The notes: generated from the sequence alone by a model not told the origin. Shown: positions 1 to 8,629, numbered from the stretch's first letter. The stretch: 26,942 nucleotides of DNA from Sulfurovum sp. (GCA_027029065.1 JALVGO010000213.1:1-26942), one strand, 5' to 3'. Program-made: numbers and translations.

Positions 1-436
1 TCCGGTTTAGTACGGTTACGCGATATCCGGCTTCTTTCAAAATGACAGCAGTCGATTGTGCCGTACCGCCTGCACCGAGAAAGAGGACGCTTTTGATCCC
101 CTCAAACTCCGAGATCGCTTTGAGAAATCCGGGTGCATCGGTGTTGTAGCCGTAGAGTCTACCATCTCTTTCTACAATGGTATTGACTGCTCCCACCTTT
201 CTGGCAAAATCATCCAACACATCACAGGCGTTGTAGGCATGCTCTTTGTGCGGCACGGTGATGTTGATCCCCTTGAGCCCGAGGGCAAAAAAGGTTTCCC
301 GAAGCTTTTTGCCATCCTCCAGACGATAACGCCCATAGCATCCGCTGTATCCAAGCCCTTTGAAGGCATAGTTGTGCATCAGAGGTGATTTGGAGTGTGA
401 GACGGGGTTGCCGAAGATGGCGAAGAGGTGTGACAT
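1..436 (-). CDS. aroE: Shikimate dehydrogenase, N-terminal part (cut by window edge)
   Basis: AroE reduces 3-dehydroshikimate to shikimate with NADPH in the cytoplasmic chorismate pathway. Translating the minus strand from the ATG at 436 gives 145 codons before the window ends. The substrate domain opens with FAIFGNPVSHSKSPLMHN, carrying the family SHSxSPxxHN signature. NITVPHK follows with the catalytic lysine, and then AVNTI and GYNTD with the catalytic aspartate. The NADP-binding Rossmann loop is visible as FLGAGGTAQS near residue 125. The missing C-terminal half lies beyond base 1. No defect is seen in the part present. In Campylobacter jejuni, from memory, aroE directly follows the SPOR-protein gene; here trpE and an AT-rich island separate them. 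Identification is firm. Confidence 0.95.
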   Translation of the reverse strand, partial: MSHLFAIFGNPVSHSKSPLMHNYAFKGLGYSGCYGRYRLEDGKKLRETFFALGLKGINITVPHKEHAYNACDVLDDFARKVGAVNTIVERDGRLYGYNTDAPGFLKAISEFEGIKSVLFLGAGGTAQSTAVILKEAGYRVTVLNR

Positions 437-545
437 GAGTTTGTACCTATTGTATTTTAGTTAATTATATCAGATTGAGAATAATATTTTTCTTCTGATC
501 TGATCATTGGATTACTGATAAGTTATAGTTATTATTTACAATATA

Positions 546-573
546 TTGACTTCCCCCCTAATTTTGATAAAAT
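546..573 (+). promoter_or_regulatory. Putative sigma70-type promoter
   Basis: TTGACT at 546-551 is followed after 16 bases by TAAAAT at 568-573, about 65 bases upstream of the broken lipoprotein gene at 638. Spacing and hexamers fit a sigma70 promoter. The surrounding sequence is very AT-rich, so chance matches are easy. The rest of the 437-637 gap holds only a weak 7-bp inverted repeat (ATCAGAT 469-475, ATCTGAT 498-504). Confidence 0.4.
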
Positions 574-637
574 TTTCTTCAGCATTTAAAATATATTATA
601 TTTTTGAGTGTTGTGAAAATTTATAGGAGGAGGAGAA

Positions 638-1009
638 ATGAAAAAAAACATTGATTACAATATTGGCGACAATAAGTTTATTGTTATTGTCTGGATGTGC
701 TAATGCAGGTAAAGATCAAATTGTAAATGTAGGGGATACTGTTACTTTAGATGGTAGTGCGTCTCGTGCTAAAAATGGTTGGACAATACTTGGGTATGAA
801 TGGAAACGATAGATGATTTATGCGGTTCAGTGTCTAAAGTAACCAATAAGTTTGACCAAGGTGATGTCTATGCCACTGGCTGGCAAACACAAGATATTGA
901 TATCTCTTCGTATGCAGGCAAAAGTGTATCATTACAATTTTATTCTACAGATGTTGGAGATAGTATATATGATTCTGCGATATTAATAGATAATATAAAG
1001 TTTAAATAA
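638..1009 (+). pseudogene. Broken surface lipoprotein: lipobox and PKD-like start joined to an anchor-type beta-domain tail
   Basis: A strong Shine-Dalgarno (GGAGGAGG) precedes the ATG at 638, but the frame ends at TAA 701-703. If the run of eight A at 641-648 had seven, the frame would read a lipoprotein signal peptide with lipobox LLSGC. It would continue into a PKD-like stretch, VGDTVTLDGSAS, up to TAG at 810-812. The other frame resumes after TGA 797-799 and runs to TAA at 1007-1009. It encodes TGWQTQDIDISSYAGKS and VGDSIYDSAILIDNIKF, typical of the closing strands of beta-sandwich anchor domains in large secreted proteins. At least two frame changes and probably a large internal deletion separate the parts. 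The next gene starts in a TAATG overlap with the final stop. Programmed slippage at the A tract would rescue only the first break, so I call this a pseudogene. Confidence 0.7.
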
Positions 1010-1533
1010 TGAATAAAATAATTCTCTTTTTATTTCCCTTTATGGTTATAATGCAAGCATCAAATATAAAAAATGAAAAAAGTAAAATGATTGATTTAAA
1101 TGCTGTAAAAGTTAAGTACATAAACTTTACACCTAAAAAGATAGATGAAGATTGTCTGGTTAAAAAGATAGATAAGCTTTTTAAGATTATTGAAATTAGC
1201 AGAAGAAAGTCACCACATCAGTTAGCTCAAGAAGGTAAGTTTTATCCTGAAAAAACAATAAAAATTACTAGACAAGAAGTAGAAAAATTATCTGGACAGC
1301 TTCTTTCACAAAAACATATCTCTACGAAAGGAAACCATGAGTGGAGAGAGCTTGTTTCTCATGAGCATATTGTGATAGAAGATAAAAAAAGACGTATCTA
1401 TATCCTGTATCCTTTGGAGCCCATGATGTTTATCATGTCTGGTATTTCTTTTAAAAAGATTAATGAAGGCGAAAGTATTCTAGTACGAGGATTAAAAGAC
1501 TGGATTGATATGAAGGAGTGTATGCAATTTTAG
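1009..1533 (+). CDS. Hypothetical secreted protein
   Basis: I do not recognise this 174-residue protein. It begins with a hydrophobic segment (residues 3-16) like a Sec signal peptide, followed by a Lys-rich, strongly polar mature part with motifs such as SRRKSPHQLAQEGKFYP and SHEHIVIEDKKRRIYILYPLEP. There are only two cysteines and no repeats. The ATG at 1009 overlaps the stop of the preceding broken gene as TAATG, so translation was probably coupled to it. The final codons overlap, in another frame, the open remnant that follows. Composition is much more AT-rich than the aroE and trpE flanks, suggesting transfer. The coding call rests on length, the signal-like start and the coupling; function is unknown. 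Confidence 0.6.
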   Translation: MNKIILFLFPFMVIMQASNIKNEKSKMIDLNAVKVKYINFTPKKIDEDCLVKKIDKLFKIIEISRRKSPHQLAQEGKFYPEKTIKITRQEVEKLSGQLLSQKHISTKGNHEWRELVSHEHIVIEDKKRRIYILYPLEPMMFIMSGISFKKINEGESILVRGLKDWIDMKECMQF

Positions 1534-1702
1534 TATTAATACTGTAGACTCTTTTTCCTATGTGGTTACAGATGATCGAGGAGGATTTAAGCGAGTAAAT
1601 GTCGAAATAGAGGTTTTAAATAGTAACCCATATGATGTCAATGCAGATGGTGTCATTAATTTTAGAGATGTATTTGAGGTGTGGTATCATATGTATCGAT
1701 GA
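1514..1702 (+). pseudogene. C-terminal remnant of a cadherin-like/dockerin-type surface protein
   Basis: The frame opens after TGA 1511-1513 and ends at TGA 1700-1702; it has no plausible start of its own. It encodes DSFSYVVTDDRGGFKRVNVE, the closing strands of a cadherin/VCBS-like tandem beta domain. DVNADGVINFRDV follows, a calcium-loop sequence of the dockerin or EF-hand type that commonly ends very large secreted proteins. It is too short to be a functional protein. With the fragment at 638-1009 it suggests that one or more large adhesin-like genes once stood here and were deleted. A tail joined to a moved gene is an alternative. Confidence 0.6.
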
Positions 1703-1709
1703 TGAACAA

Positions 1710-1736
1710 GCATAAGTACTGTAAAAGTACTTATGC
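1710..1736 (+). terminator. Perfect 11-bp hairpin, probable terminator
   Basis: GCATAAGTACT (1710-1720), loop GTAAA, and AGTACTTATGC (1726-1736) form a perfect stem just after the stop of the surface-protein remnant, followed by ATATTTT. This fits a terminator of the vanished gene. The stem is AT-rich and the U-tract short. It also lies only 22 bases before the next start codon, so it could act as a leader hairpin instead. Confidence 0.55.
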
Positions 1737-1757
1737 ATATTTTCAAAGGAATACAAT

Positions 1758-2861
1758 ATGCGTATAAAAACTTTTTGGATTATTTGGTTTGTTTTCTCAA
1801 TTTTTGTGTATGGGAGTACGCTAAAGAAGATTGGGAAAATAAACAATTTTGAAATAGACTCTAATGCACAGATAGTATCAAATGGCAACATCTTGATCAA
1901 TCCGCATTATAAAAAAGTTGACCGAAATGGAATAATAGACCATATACTAACGGGAATCAATTTTTATGATATAAAAGATATTGAGCATCCAAAGGTTATT
2001 CATATCATACCGGTAAAAGACTACCCCATTAAAATCGATATATCAAAAGATAATAAATACCTCTTTGTACTTCAAGATACATTGAAAATCTATAATATCG
2101 AAAATATAAAAAACCCTAAGCTTGTTACCTTGTACTATTTAGACAATGGTGGGGAAGTTTCTTTTTGCGCCTCTAAAAAAAACTACCTCTATATTACAAA
2201 ACCTCTATCCAAAACCCCTATTCGCCGATATGGTAATCGTGCTTTGTATGTATATGACATAGCAAAGATTGAAGATATTCGTTTACTTTCAAAAAAAAGT
2301 ATTGACGGTATAGGGAGAATATGGATATCGCCCAATGAAAAAAAGCTTTTTTATACGCTTAGTCGTTATGACAGCACGATTATGCCGCATAAACAGATAG
2401 GTTTGGCAGATATATCGGATATCAATCATATCAAAGTTATAGATGAGTCCTGGAGATATTTTGTAGGCAGAGGATCTCATGCATCGGTTCGGTCTGCCTT
2501 TTTCTCGCAAGATGGCAAATATCTCTATATTGCAAGTGGCACATACGGTGTCATGATCTACGATGTATCGCACAGCAGCCTTGATTTGATTCAGAGAACA
2601 GCAGGAAGAAAAGTGCTGAAGTTTTTAAATTGTACCGGTGCCATATATGACATAGAACATGATGAAGCATATGAAAGACTTTTTGCCGTAGGATACGAAG
2701 AAAATGAAAAAAGAGTAAAGAAGCTTTCTTGTATCAAAGGTGTTAGAGAAGTATATTATATTGAAGGGGAAAAATCGGTTATTCTTGAAAAAAGAAAGAT
2801 ATTATTAGTACAAAACTATGACTATTTTCGTGACCGTCATGTAGATATATACCGATGGTAA
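1758..2861 (+). CDS. LVIVD-repeat beta-propeller protein, secreted
   Basis: This 367-residue protein has a hydrophobic N-terminus (residues 5-19) like a Sec signal peptide. Repeats follow of the pattern INFYDIKDIEHPKVIHII, LKIYNIENIKNPKLVTL, LYVYDIAKIEDIRLLS, IGLADISDINHIKVID and VMIYDVSHSSLDLIQ. Each is a blade of the LVIVD type, which folds as a beta-propeller, with connecting runs such as ISKDNKYLFVL, ISPNEKKLFYTL and FSQDGKYLYIA. The family is usually surface or periplasmic and of unknown ligand. AAAGGA ends 8 bases before the ATG. It converges with trpE, leaving only 19 bases between the stops. AT-rich composition matches the rest of the island. The domain class is fairly sure; the role is unknown. 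Confidence 0.75.
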   Translation: MRIKTFWIIWFVFSIFVYGSTLKKIGKINNFEIDSNAQIVSNGNILINPHYKKVDRNGIIDHILTGINFYDIKDIEHPKVIHIIPVKDYPIKIDISKDNKYLFVLQDTLKIYNIENIKNPKLVTLYYLDNGGEVSFCASKKNYLYITKPLSKTPIRRYGNRALYVYDIAKIEDIRLLSKKSIDGIGRIWISPNEKKLFYTLSRYDSTIMPHKQIGLADISDINHIKVIDESWRYFVGRGSHASVRSAFFSQDGKYLYIASGTYGVMIYDVSHSSLDLIQRTAGRKVLKFLNCTGAIYDIEHDEAYERLFAVGYEENEKRVKKLSCIKGVREVYYIEGEKSVILEKRKILLVQNYDYFRDRHVDIYRW

Positions 2862-2880
2862 TGCAATGAAACAGAGAAAA

Positions 2881-4287
2881 CTATAAGTCCTCCATCTCTT
2901 TGAGTGTTGCTAGCAATGCCCCCAGTTTGTTCTTGACCTCGAGATATTCCAGTTCGGGTACCGAGTCTGCCACCACACCGGCACCTGCCTGAAGCGTGAT
3001 CGAATCGGGCTTGATAAGGGATGTCCGGATGGCGATAGCGGAGTCCATGTTGCCGTCAAAGGAGAAGTAGCCTACCGATCCGGAGTAGAAACCGCGTTTG
3101 AGCCCTTCATGCTGGGCGATAAGCTCCATCGCTTTGATCTTGGGCGCGCCGGTCATGGTGCCTGCCGTAAAGGTAGCGGCAAAGAGGTCGAACATATCTT
3201 TGTCCTCTTCTATGACCGCTTCAACATCGGAGACCATGTGCATCACATGGCTGTAGCGCTCCACACGCATCATATCGGTCACTTCGACCGTACCGGTCTT
3301 TGCTACCCGTCCCACATCGTTGCGTCCAAGGTCGATGAGCATCAGGTGCTCTGCACACTCTTTTGGGTCGCCCAGCATCTCCTCTTCGAGTTCTTTGTCC
3401 CGTTTGGCATTTTTGCCGCGTTTGCGTGTACCGGCAATAGGGCGCAGCAGGATCTCTCCGTCTGTCAGCCGCACCATCACTTCTGGGCTGGAGCCGCAGA
3501 TCGAAAAATCTTCATAGTCAAGCAGAAAGAGGTAGGGAGAGGGGTTTTTGGAACGCAAAATGCGGTAAAAACTCAGCGGATCGATCTTTCCCTTCTGGGT
3601 GTAACGGTTGGAGAGGAGGATTTGGAAGATGTCGCCGGAGCGGATGTTTTCTTTGGACTCAACCACCAGCTGTTTGAAACGCTCCTCTTCGATACTGAAT
3701 GTCCCCTCTCCATCGAGTTCTACCGGTTTGAGCGGCATTGGGGTAAAGTCTTCATTGACAAGGTTCTCAATCTCTGCAAGGGCATCAGCCATACTCTCAT
3801 CATTCAAGATGAAAGTAAGTTTGGCACTCTTGTGGGAGTAGGCGATGATGATCTTTGGGCGTACAAGGTCAAGATCGGGGGTGTTGAGGGTGTCAAGCAG
3901 CGTATCCATGCTCTCTTCAAGTACCGGCTCGAAAACCTTGACCATATCGTAGGCGATAAAGCCGATAAACCCGTCAACAAAGGAGAATCCGACTTCATCT
4001 GCTTTTTGTTGGTAGGCTTTTTTGTCGATGTTGGCATAGTAGTCTTTGAGGAAAGTGAACGGATCTTCTTCAAGGATACGCCCGTATCCTTCGGCATCAT
4101 GATAGTTGGTGATCTTGTTTTTGTAGACAATCCGCTCTTTTGCACCAATCGTGATAAATGAGAAGTTACCGTCACTGGTGTTGACCACACTTTCAAAAAG
4201 CATAGTCACCTCATTCGGGAAGCGTGCTTTGATCTCCCCGTAAAGGGCTACAGGAGTGAGTTGGTCGAAAAGTACGGTTTTATGCAT
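2881..4287 (-). CDS. trpE: Anthranilate synthase component I
   Basis: TrpE converts chorismate to anthranilate, using ammonia from a TrpG glutaminase, in the first committed step of tryptophan synthesis. The 468-residue product has the N-terminal domain with FESV near residue 32, related to the feedback-inhibition motif of the family. The C-terminal chorismate-binding domain carries FQILLSNRY, PIAGTRKRG, HLMLIDLGRNDVGRV, TFTAGTMTGAPKIKAMELI and the closing GAGVVADSVPELEY. PabB and isochorismate synthase are relatives, but the full TrpE-like N-terminal domain and PIAGTRKRG favour TrpE. No trpG is nearby. AAGG, which includes part of the stop codon of the upstream SPOR gene, serves as ribosome site 9 bases before the ATG, so the two genes are likely coupled. 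Confidence 0.93.
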   Translation of the reverse strand: MHKTVLFDQLTPVALYGEIKARFPNEVTMLFESVVNTSDGNFSFITIGAKERIVYKNKITNYHDAEGYGRILEEDPFTFLKDYYANIDKKAYQQKADEVGFSFVDGFIGFIAYDMVKVFEPVLEESMDTLLDTLNTPDLDLVRPKIIIAYSHKSAKLTFILNDESMADALAEIENLVNEDFTPMPLKPVELDGEGTFSIEEERFKQLVVESKENIRSGDIFQILLSNRYTQKGKIDPLSFYRILRSKNPSPYLFLLDYEDFSICGSSPEVMVRLTDGEILLRPIAGTRKRGKNAKRDKELEEEMLGDPKECAEHLMLIDLGRNDVGRVAKTGTVEVTDMMRVERYSHVMHMVSDVEAVIEEDKDMFDLFAATFTAGTMTGAPKIKAMELIAQHEGLKRGFYSGSVGYFSFDGNMDSAIAIRTSLIKPDSITLQAGAGVVADSVPELEYLEVKNKLGALLATLKEMEDL

Positions 4288-4298
4288 CTTTGTCTGCC

Positions 4299-5060
4299 TT
4301 ATTTGGTAAAGACGAACGCATTTTTGTTGATGCGGTCTTTAATCCGTACAATCGCTCTGTCCGCTTCGGCTCTGCTCTTATATGGTCCGATGAGTACCTT
4401 TTTCATGCCATGTGAAGGATAGACGCTGTAACGGTAGCCATTTTTCTTGATAGCGGTTACGAGGCTGGAACCGTTTACCGGTGTTTTGCTGAACGATCCA
4501 ACCTGAATATAGTAGGCTGTGGTACTGTGTTGTGTTGTTTTCGGTTTTGGTGCGGCTTTCTTGTGTGTGGCAGGTTTTGTTGCTGCAGGTTTCGGGGAAG
4601 TGGTATGTTTTTTGTTTTCAGCTGTAGTAGTGGATGTTTTCTCTTTTTGGACAGACGGCTGTTTAGGTGCAGCAATAGCAACTTTTCCTTGCTCTTCATC
4701 GATCAGGATCGTCTCTTCCTGAGCAGGCGGATTGCGTGTCTGGTTGCTGCTTTTGTTTTGAGAAACATGCTCTTGTGGAGCTTCCATCTCATCTTTGATC
4801 ATTTCAGAGAGTGTCGGCTCTTTCTTCTCTTGATCTTCAGTAGCACTCTGAAGTGTCAGTTCCGGGCTGATCATCTCAGTATTCTCTTCAACAAGTGCTG
4901 GTTTTGCTGTGTCGGAGTCTTTCAATATGATCTTGGTGAGGATGATCGCAACGATCAGCACCACGATAAAAAGCGCAATGATCGTCAAAAAGCCTTTTGC
5001 TTTGCTCTGTTTCGGCGTATCGGTATCGATAATAAGGTCATCAAGGTTATGATCATTCAT
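4299..5060 (-). CDS. SPOR-domain inner-membrane protein
   Basis: SPOR domains bind denuded glycan strands of septal peptidoglycan, so this is probably an envelope or cell-division protein. The 253-residue product has a short cytoplasmic N-terminus, one membrane helix at about 23-46 and a long periplasmic linker (about 50-175). The linker is rich in Lys, Pro, Thr and Ala (AATKPATHKKAAPKPKTTQ). The C-terminal SPOR domain starts at YYIQVGSFSK and ends GPYKSRAEADRAIVRIKD. It lies 11 bases upstream of trpE. The same place, after the DUF1882 gene, is held by a similar protein in Campylobacter as I recall. A TATAAT lies 33 bases upstream of the ATG. Confidence 0.88.
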   Translation of the reverse strand: MNDHNLDDLIIDTDTPKQSKAKGFLTIIALFIVVLIVAIILTKIILKDSDTAKPALVEENTEMISPELTLQSATEDQEKKEPTLSEMIKDEMEAPQEHVSQNKSSNQTRNPPAQEETILIDEEQGKVAIAAPKQPSVQKEKTSTTTAENKKHTTSPKPAATKPATHKKAAPKPKTTQHSTTAYYIQVGSFSKTPVNGSSLVTAIKKNGYRYSVYPSHGMKKVLIGPYKSRAEADRAIVRIKDRINKNAFVFTK

Positions 5061-5092
5061 AATAGGAAATTTCTCCGAGTAATTTTGGAAAT

Positions 5093-5098
5093 ATTATA
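5093..5098 (-). promoter_or_regulatory. Putative -10 box for the SPOR-trpE pair
   Basis: Read on the minus strand, 5098-5093 is a perfect TATAAT in the context GGGTATAATATT, 33 bases upstream of the SPOR gene start at 5060. No convincing -35 is seen, which is usual for sigma70 promoters of Campylobacterota. It sits in the 128-base gap behind the DUF1882 gene, otherwise empty. Confidence 0.5.
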
Positions 5099-5188
5099 CC
5101 CAATCGTATGTATAGAAAAGTTTACCTGCTACAGTCCCTGCATCTAAAGACAGTATCTTGCTAAAAAGTGATTTGATGTTTTTGATTA

Positions 5189-5683
5189 TTAGTATTTTTC
5201 ATAGGGAAGCGTCACAATATTGTATGCTTCAGGCAGCAAGGTGGTGGGAAGTGTTTTCCATCGCTTTGACAAACGGCTTTTTAATCTTTCTGTAATCAAG
5301 GAAAGTCTCTCTTCTGCTTCCTGTAGTGCCATAGGTACTACAGGAATGAACACCTGAATCTTCTCTCTGTCCCTGCCACGGTAGATGTGGTACTGTGTGA
5401 TACCTGTTGTATGAAAAAGGTGTTTGATCAGTGCGATGAACTGTTGATATGCTTCCCCTTTATATTCAATAACCAGGTAGTTTGTCATATTGTCTTTGAG
5501 CAATGGTACGGCAATGGTGTATTGTTTGTCAAGGTGCTGTTGTAAAAGCAGGGGAGTCAATGGTTCATCGATACGTTCAAATTTGGCGTAAAAAGTGCGG
5601 TTGTCAAACTGTATCTGTTCGACAACACGCGGACGCTTGATGTAGTAATGGTCGCTGTCAAATTCGAGATCGAAGACTTTGAT
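5189..5683 (-). CDS. DUF1882-type conserved protein with no canonical start codon
   Basis: Function is unknown. A reading frame with a TTG at 5560 would give 123 residues, but that TTG has no ribosome site. Coding sequence clearly continues upstream as YYIKRP, QFDNRTFYAKFERIDEPLTP, the conserved N-terminal part of the family as I remember it from the Campylobacter gene behind glyA. The frame stays open into the end of glyA yet has no ATG, GTG or TTG. The candidates are ATC at 5683 (AAGG eight bases before) or ATT at 5701, overlapping the glyA stop. I place the start at 5683 with low certainty. The product would be about 164 residues, ending LPEAYNIVTLPYEKY, probably cytoplasmic and cotranscribed with glyA. 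Confidence 0.7.
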   Translation of the reverse strand: MKVFDLEFDSDHYYIKRPRVVEQIQFDNRTFYAKFERIDEPLTPLLLQQHLDKQYTIAVPLLKDNMTNYLVIEYKGEAYQQFIALIKHLFHTTGITQYHIYRGRDREKIQVFIPVVPMALQEAEERLSLITERLKSRLSKRWKTLPTTLLPEAYNIVTLPYEKY

Positions 5684-5696
5684 GCGCGATACCTTA

Positions 5697-6947
5697 TTAA
5701 TAGATGGGCTTGTCGTAGATGACGAAGTTGGAAGCGAGCTCCTTCATCTCCTCTTTGATCTTTGCATGCAGATCACTGTCGTTGATATTGTCAAGGACAT
5801 CGGCGATCTTGTTGGCGATGATCTCAAACTCCGCCTCTTTCATACCGCGGCTGGTGAGTGCAGGTGAACCGATACGGATACCGGAGGTGACAAACGGACT
5901 GCGTGTCTCACCCGGAACAGTATTTTTGTTGACAGTAATGCCTGCTGCACCGAGTGCCGCATCGGCATCTTTGCCTGAAAAATCTTTGTTGAGGAAACTG
6001 ACAAGTACAAGGTGGTTGTCAGTACCGCCTGAGACAACATCGTAGCCGCGATTCATCAGTACTTCTGCCAGTACAGAAGCGTTCTTCTTCACCTGCTTGG
6101 CATAGGTTTTCCACTCTGGGCTGAGGTTGTGTTTGAAGCCTACAGCTTTGGCAGCGACCACATGTACCAGAGGACCTCCCTGAAGTCCCGGGAAGATGGC
6201 AGAGTTGATCTTCTTGGCGATATCCTCATCGTTGGTCATGATCATCCCGCCTCTTGGCCCTGCGAGTGTTTTATGCGTTGTGGTAGTGACCACGTCTGCA
6301 TAAGGGAACGGGCTTGGGTGTTCACCGGCACAGACCAGTCCGGCAATGTGTGCGATATCAGCAAAAAGGATCGCACCCACTTCATCGGCGATCTCTCTGA
6401 ATTTTTTAAAGTCGATCTCTCTGGCATAGGCTGATGCACCGCAGACGATGATCTTTGGCTGTACAGTCTTTGCAATTTCCATGACTTTGTCGTAGTTGAT
6501 GCGTCCGTCAAGCTCTACACCGTAGGTAAAACTCTGATAGTTCTTGCCTGAGAAGCTTGGCTTGGAGCCGTGTGTGAGGTGTCCGCCGTGGCTGAGATCC
6601 ATCCCGAGGATCTTGTCATAAGGCTTAAGGAGTGCCGCATAGACCGCGCCGTTTGCCTGAGATCCTGAATGGGGCTGTACATTGGCATAGTCACAGCCGA
6701 AGAGTTCGCAGGCTCTGTCAATCGCAAGCTGTTCTACTTTGTCGGCAAACTCACATCCGCCGTAGTAACGTTTGCCTGGATACCCTTCGGCATATTTGTT
6801 GGTAAATACCGAACCCATCGCCTCCATCACTGCGGGGATCGTGAAGTTCTCCGATGCAATCATCTCAAGATGGTTTGTCTGTCTCTCAAGCTCATTTTCG
6901 ATCGCTTCAAAAATTTCCGGATCGAATGTTTCCATTGCGTAACTCAT
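5697..6947 (-). CDS. glyA: Serine hydroxymethyltransferase
   Basis: GlyA interconverts serine and glycine with tetrahydrofolate, supplying one-carbon units; it is a cytoplasmic PLP enzyme. At 416 residues it has the usual length. Visible hallmarks are IASENF (residue 30), [15 protein letters not shown] (52-66), [10 protein letters not shown] (90-99), [11 protein letters not shown] (195-205) and the PLP-binding [14 protein letters not shown] with Lys226. AAAGGA six bases before the ATG is a good ribosome site. It sits between lysS (41 bases) and the DUF1882 gene (touching or overlapping) in a same-strand run. No abnormality. Confidence 0.98.
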   Translation of the reverse strand: MSYAMETFDPEIFEAIENELERQTNHLEMIASENFTIPAVMEAMGSVFTNKYAEGYPGKRYYGGCEFADKVEQLAIDRACELFGCDYANVQPHSGSQANGAVYAALLKPYDKILGMDLSHGGHLTHGSKPSFSGKNYQSFTYGVELDGRINYDKVMEIAKTVQPKIIVCGASAYAREIDFKKFREIADEVGAILFADIAHIAGLVCAGEHPSPFPYADVVTTTTHKTLAGPRGGMIMTNDEDIAKKINSAIFPGLQGGPLVHVVAAKAVGFKHNLSPEWKTYAKQVKKNASVLAEVLMNRGYDVVSGGTDNHLVLVSFLNKDFSGKDADAALGAAGITVNKNTVPGETRSPFVTSGIRIGSPALTSRGMKEAEFEIIANKIADVLDNINDSDLHAKIKEEMKELASNFVIYDKPIY

Positions 6948-6988
6948 AGATATCCTTTGTGCTTTATTGTTGGATTTATATCCAATTT

Positions 6989-8629
6989 TTACTTTTTGTT
7001 CACTTGTTCACGTTTTTTACATGCTGCCGCATCAATACAGAAGAACCCTTTGCCTTTCTTGGCAGGTTTGAGCTCCTCTTCGTTGGTGTTGCCGCACTTT
7101 TTGCAGGCGCTTTTGGGTCTCTCTTCGAGTGCCGCTTCTGGCTTCATGGCAGGGAAGAGGATCACATCACGGATGGAGTGGTTGTCAGTCAGCATCATTA
7201 CCAGACGGTCGATACCGATACCCTCTCCGGCTGTGGGTGTCATACCGTGTCCAAGTGCCCGGACAAAGTCAAGATCCATGTGCATCGCCTCTTCATCACC
7301 TGTAGCCTCCTTTGCCTCTGCCTGTGCCTTGAAACGCTCGAACTGGTCGATAGGGTCGTTGAGCTCGTTAAATCCGTTGGCAATCTCCTTACCTGCCATA
7401 AAGAGCTCGAAACGCTCGGCGATTTCAGGATTTTCGTCGCTTCTTCTTGAAAGCGGTGAGATATCGATAGGGTAGTCGGTGATGAAGGTCGGGTTGATCA
7501 GTTTCCCTTCGACAAATTCATCAAAGAGTTCTGCCTGTACGTAGCCGAGTGTGAGGTTCTCATTGACTTCGACACCGTACTCTTTGAGATAGGCAAGTCC
7601 TTTTTCACGGTCAGTGGCAACGTCAGCCGGTACACCGCCGATGGTGGTTAGCGCCTTAACGAACGGCACTTTGGCAAACGGTGTGGTGAAGTCGATCTCC
7701 ATCTCACCGTAGGTAAGTGTTTTGGGCAGCTGCAGCTCGGCAAAGATGTAATCGAAGAGATCCTCTGTCAGTTTCATCAGGTCATGGTAGTTGTGGTATG
7801 CCCAGTAGAACTCAATAGAGGTAAACTCCGGGTTGTGTGTCTGATCCATCCCCTCGTTACGGAAATTCCGGTTGATCTCAAAGACCGCTTCCATACCGCC
7901 GACAGTCAGACGCTTGAGGTAGAGCTCCGGGGCGATACGCAGGTATCGGTCAACACCGAGTGCATTGTGGTGGGTGATGAAAGGTTTGGCATTGGCACCG
8001 CCGGGGATAGGGTGCATCATGGGTGTTTCGACTTCAAGGAAACCGTGGTCTTCAAAAAAGCGGCGGATGAGTGAGACGATCTTTGAACGCATCACAAAGG
8101 TCTCTTTGACCTCCGGGTTCATGATCATATCCAGGTAGCGCTGGCGGTATCGGATCTCCTGATCGGTCAATCCGTGGAACTTCTCCGGAAGCGGCATGAT
8201 CGCTTTGGAGACGATCTTGAGGTCTTTACAGTGCAGTGTCAGTTCACCTGTCTGTGTGACAAAAGGATAGCCGGTCGCTTCGATGATATCACCCACCTCA
8301 AAGAGCTTCTTGGCAATGTTGTTGTAGTAGCCTTCCGGAAGGTCGTCACGGTTGTAATATATCTGTACAAGACCGTCATTGTCCTCTATCTTGGCAAAGG
8401 CAGCCTTTCCCATAATACGGATGAATTTGATGCGTCCGGTAAGCGTTACGGTTTGGTTTTCATCTTTTTTCTCATCGGCATCGAGTTCCTTGACATAGGC
8501 ATAGTGTTCAAAAAACTCTGAAGAGGGCATCCCTTTGGTTATGTTGGCAGGGTAGGGGTTGATCCCTTCTTCTCTAAGTTTTTGTGCTTTGTTGATGCGT
8601 TCCTGGATATACTGATTGTCAAATATCAA
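6989..8629 (-). CDS. lysS: Lysyl-tRNA synthetase, class II, with a C-terminal Cys4 extension
   Basis: LysS charges tRNA-Lys with lysine. The N-terminal OB-fold anticodon domain ([23 protein letters not shown]) is followed by the class II core. Motif 2 includes [18 protein letters not shown] and motif 3 GIGIDRLVM, with the usual [16 protein letters not shown] end. After that, at about residue 498, comes an extra 48-residue tail with Cys509, Cys512, Cys531 and Cys537 in a Lys-rich setting, resembling a zinc ribbon. Typical bacterial LysS ends near residue 500-510. The start is TTG with a strong AGGAGA six bases before it. Upstream toward fur lies a long inverted repeat. Confidence 0.96.
   Translation of the reverse strand: MIFDNQYIQERINKAQKLREEGINPYPANITKGMPSSEFFEHYAYVKELDADEKKDENQTVTLTGRIKFIRIMGKAAFAKIEDNDGLVQIYYNRDDLPEGYYNNIAKKLFEVGDIIEATGYPFVTQTGELTLHCKDLKIVSKAIMPLPEKFHGLTDQEIRYRQRYLDMIMNPEVKETFVMRSKIVSLIRRFFEDHGFLEVETPMMHPIPGGANAKPFITHHNALGVDRYLRIAPELYLKRLTVGGMEAVFEINRNFRNEGMDQTHNPEFTSIEFYWAYHNYHDLMKLTEDLFDYIFAELQLPKTLTYGEMEIDFTTPFAKVPFVKALTTIGGVPADVATDREKGLAYLKEYGVEVNENLTLGYVQAELFDEFVEGKLINPTFITDYPIDISPLSRRSDENPEIAERFELFMAGKEIANGFNELNDPIDQFERFKAQAEAKEATGDEEAMHMDLDFVRALGHGMTPTAGEGIGIDRLVMMLTDNHSIRDVILFPAMKPEAALEERPKSACKKCGNTNEEELKPAKKGKGFFCIDAAACKKREQVNKK

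Noticed and set aside
56..388. Plus-strand frame of 110 codons at the window start
   Set aside because: Antisense to the clear shikimate dehydrogenase reading on the minus strand.
1616..1900. Minus-strand frame of 94 codons across the hairpin and propeller gene start
   Set aside because: Composition follows the AT-rich background; it crosses a likely terminator and the start of a better-supported gene.
3109..4161. Long plus-strand frame of 350 codons opposite trpE
   Set aside because: It lies entirely antisense to a clear TrpE and its translation shows no recognisable motif; it is a codon-bias shadow.
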